A stretch of DNA of 16,620 bases from Roseburia sp. (GTDB taxonomy: Bacteria > Bacillota_A > Clostridia > Lachnospirales > Lachnospiraceae). The stretch spans positions 1-16,620 of the forward strand of contig DXQT01000049.1 of NCBI GenBank assembly GCA_019411365.1, read 5' to 3'. Positions 15,301 to 16,620 of the stretch are shown here, one piece after another. The translations under genes were made by a program, and so were the position numbers. Under the pieces are notes generated by a model. That model was not told where the DNA came from and searched no databases. It was given only the letters and a program-made list of their open reading frames with translations. Numbering within the stretch: position 1 is the first letter of the stretch; every line of letters begins with the position of its first letter.

Positions 15301-16529
15301 ATAAGAACAGTAAGTTAAAGACAGGAAAGACCTATTATTATAAAGTAAGAGCTTATGTGAACAAAAATGGCAAAAAACTTTATGGTGACTATTCCGCAGT
15401 GAAACAGGCAACGCCGGTTCTTTCAAAACCAACCGGATTATATGCAGCCTCAATTGCTGAAAACCAGATCAAGCTGACATGGAATGCGGTGGATGGTGCA
15501 GAAACTTATACCGTATTGAGAAGTAACTCTGAGAACGGAAAATATAAGATTGCAACGGAACTTTGTACAACAAATTCTTTTATTGATTATACCGCTGTGA
15601 CAGGAAAAACCTATTATTATAAGATTTATGCGGTTCGTGGAGAGTACGTCAGTGCAACAACGGATTGTGTAAGTGTTATATCGTCAGCACTTGAAGTGAG
15701 CACAACGAGTGTACTGATCAAGACAGGAACGAGTGTAAAAGTAACAGCAACTGCAAAACCATACGGTGTGGTATACTGGTCTTCTGCTAACTCTACGATC
15801 GCCGTTGTTTCCTCAGATGGAACAATCTATGGTCTGAAGGCTGGAACAACGACCGTAAAGGCATCTGCAAACGGAATCACGAAAGAAATCACGGTAACGG
15901 TAAAAGACAAACTTGAGACAGAGAATAAGATCATAGATATTTCAAGTGATAACGGTACGGTAGATTTTAATGCGATCAAGGCAGCCGGATACGAATGTGT
16001 AATGCTTCGTATTTCCAAAGGAACAACAGCGGATGCGAAGTTCCAGACAAATTATAAGAATGCGAAAGCAGCAGGCCTTAAGGTTGGTGTATACTGCTAC
16101 TCCCTGGCGCAGAACGCAGCGCAGGCAAAAGCTGAGGGTGATAAAGTATTAAATATTCTGAATGCACAGAAGTTAGACTATCCGGTTGTATATGTACTTG
16201 ATGATATCTCATTATTGTACAATAATGTAACAGCAACACAGAGAATTGATTTTATCAATGCATTCAGGACAGAAATCATTGATGGTGGAAAACAGTATAA
16301 GTTTGCACTTGGTCTGAACCAGAAACTTTTACAGCAGTATCCGGGCAAATATGTGGATACAAGCAAGCTCACAGGAACAGATCTGTGGATTATCAATTAT
16401 CGTGCAGAGAGTCTTGGAAGCGGTTACCAGGGTAAAGGTAATGTGGTAATGTGGAGATACACGAACCAGGGTACAGTAAATGGTGTAAATGGCAAGGTAA
16501 ATATCAGTATCCGGTATAAGACTTATTAA
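12387..16529 (+). CDS. Secreted FN3-repeat surface protein with C-terminal GH25-like domain
   Basis: A 1380-residue exported protein. GGGAGG lies 9 nt before the ATG. Residues 1-31 are a signal peptide (basic start, hydrophobic core, cleavage after A-F-A). Residues about 40-150 are an acidic Thr/Glu-rich linker. A Big_2-like Ig domain spans about 153-244 and a second one 1101-1173. About nine FN3 modules of 85-100 residues lie between (starts near 246, 346, 438, 530, 623, 719, 819, 919, 1013), each with GYxVYR and YYYKV-type strands. Residues 1181-1380 resemble GH25 lysozymes: IDISSDNG with D1184, YPVVYVLDD (1265-1273), DLWIINY and WRYTNQGTVNG at the end. The usual D-x-E catalytic pair is V1270-L-D1272, so hydrolysis is doubtful and wall binding more likely. 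No LPXTG motif or membrane anchor is present. Probable roles are adhesion or cell-wall association. The gene seems monocistronic; I see no clear terminator in the 91 bp after it. Confidence 0.92.
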   Translation: MIKKRLEWLKRGLCITLAGAMIICSDTMAFAADAANGQVVEQTDATENETGVLTDAQSDQTGENGEQEYPSGVTGQTEAGEAAEAGETTETTEVTENTENTEVTETTEVTETTEETETTEVTETTEVTDPTETTEVTEETETTEDTEIKEATANGVIISKKDKYAVVSAGETVTLPGYSFETTGDDEPEVEWLIDDNSIATLTTSKVDGKLTGEVKTLAAGVAVLTLQVKDTPADKDNYYIVVKPKNAPSSCTADTTYNTVSLGWSKTADADGYTITRKVEGSDTEQTIAHVDGTDTVSYKDTAAQTGISYIYHVYAYTKYTDNGQTDYANTDTYASVKATPQLGKAAMTSVTAEGYSSLTLKWEKVDGATGYIVYRSTDKSKVDTQLTDITNGAVSYVDAALTAGTTYYYKVQPYRVVNGKKVFGDASGILSGKPLPSATRLNAESAGYKEVKLAWSAVDGVTGYEVYRKTSSSYKKIATVTNGKTSYSDTKVTAGTAYTYKVRAYKTVNGSQVYGDYSNEASATPALEAPQITVRNASYNSVTITWNQISGAHGYKVYRSTKKDSGYRAVKTVNDKTTITCTDKKLSVGTKYYYKVCAFRTVGDKNVAGNYSDVQSIKAAPEAVTLKSEAAGATAIKLTWNKVNMPSTGGGYAVYQVVNGADQLVKRCSTKSTSYTVTGLTPGQKYTFKIVSFAKDKNGKRAYGGTSNELTATPKLLPVTIDTIKSGKYNSVVLSWNVTSAGDEDGYIVYRAASKKGSYKQIGTVKRKSGAMTGSYTDKNVKIGKKYYYKVVTYKNISGGKMLRSAYSGVKGITAAPSITTVKVKSAGNERLKITWKKVKASKNRYVKGYAIYRSTSENGKYRKIKTINKGTTTSYVDKGLVTGNTYYYKVRTFCTSGGKKIYSDYSDPASMQVLPGKPSIQVVAANYNTITVSWKKVEGCDGYRVYRATEKDGKYKPVKTCSSVNTLSYKNSKLKTGKTYYYKVRAYVNKNGKKLYGDYSAVKQATPVLSKPTGLYAASIAENQIKLTWNAVDGAETYTVLRSNSENGKYKIATELCTTNSFIDYTAVTGKTYYYKIYAVRGEYVSATTDCVSVISSALEVSTTSVLIKTGTSVKVTATAKPYGVVYWSSANSTIAVVSSDGTIYGLKAGTTTVKASANGITKEITVTVKDKLETENKIIDISSDNGTVDFNAIKAAGYECVMLRISKGTTADAKFQTNYKNAKAAGLKVGVYCYSLAQNAAQAKAEGDKVLNILNAQKLDYPVVYVLDDISLLYNNVTATQRIDFINAFRTEIIDGGKQYKFALGLNQKLLQQYPGKYVDTSKLTGTDLWIINYRAESLGSGYQGKGNVVMWRYTNQGTVNGVNGKVNISIRYKTY
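12693..12764 (+). repeat. Four tandem 18-bp repeats in the Thr/Glu linker
   Basis: The unit GTGACGGAAACTACCGAA occurs four times back to back, the third copy beginning GAG instead of GTG. It encodes V-T-E-T-T-E and keeps the frame whatever the copy number. Looser versions of the same T-T-E pattern extend over about 12640-12830. Such tracts are prone to slippage, so linker length probably varies among strains. Confidence 0.9.
13122..15680 (+). repeat. Array of about nine FN3-coding modules
   Basis: Each module is about 255-300 bp. Several share near-identical nucleotides where they encode the YYYKV strand, for instance TATTATTATAAAGT near 14167, 14753, 15053 and 15335, while flanking parts differ. 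This points to internal duplication with later divergence and perhaps ongoing recombination. Modules one and nine are the most divergent. Confidence 0.75.
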
Positions 16530-16620
16530 TGAGAGTACAGGATACAGACAGTAATCCGCAGGAATGAGACCAGCTATGAAAAGTCAACCATAGATTAGTA
16601 AAAAATTTCTTTTTCATATC

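Noticed and set aside
13122..15680. CRISPR-like array
   Set aside because: Periodic similarity comes from FN3 coding modules of 255-300 bp in one continuous reading frame; there are no short repeats with unique spacers.
16530..16620. Terminator after the surface-protein gene (TATGAAAAG against CTTTTTCATA)
   Set aside because: The arms are A/T-rich, imperfect and more than 20 nt apart with no T-run after them; any true terminator lies beyond the window.

Overview
The window looks like a chromosomal segment of a low-to-moderate GC, Gram-positive gut anaerobe of the Lachnospiraceae (Roseburia/Agathobacter-like). This is inferred from strong GGAGG-type ribosome binding sites, the codon style, the mix of a bifunctional phosphoketolase, GHKL/LytTR regulators and a very long FN3-repeat surface protein, and family resemblance of the proteins. 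No rRNA or tRNA gene is present to fix the taxon, so the genus is a guess.

Layout. Positions 1-1660 form a graveyard: a 13-bp palindrome overlapping a perfect -35 box, the C-terminal remnant of a probable TetR-type regulator, a broken cysteine-rich KTR-type gene ending in a perfect-stem terminator, and a class I SAM methyltransferase gene broken by a G-tract frameshift and apparently by an internal deletion. Positions 1722-4173 hold an intact phosphoketolase gene (xfp) with its own promoter. It converges, with a 19-bp gap, on an AraC-family regulator (4193-5236, minus). Divergent from that regulator is a six-TM methyl-accepting chemotaxis protein (5423-6859). Then comes a LytTR response regulator gene overlapping by 4 bp a short, membrane-less GHKL histidine kinase gene (6964-8366). 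Two tandem terminators close this unit.

Positions 8539-12241 are a two-gene operon of overlapping ABC exporter half-transporters, probably a heterodimer. The last gene (12387-16529) encodes a 1380-residue secreted protein: signal peptide, Thr/Glu-rich linker with an 18-bp tandem repeat, a Big_2-like domain, about nine FN3 modules, a second Big_2-like domain and a C-terminal GH25 lysozyme-like domain.

How the genes may work together. Phosphoketolase supplies acetyl phosphate from pentose/hexose phosphates, and the neighbouring AraC protein with a cupin-type sensor domain is a plausible carbon-source regulator. The kinase/LytTR pair could control the exporter just downstream, but no convincing LytTR direct-repeat site was found. 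The most notable observation is that the GH25 domain keeps its fold markers but has lost the D-x-E catalytic pair (V-L-D instead), so the surface protein probably binds rather than cuts peptidoglycan. I found no CRISPR array, insertion sequence or complete mobile element, and no clear case for a wholly new system.
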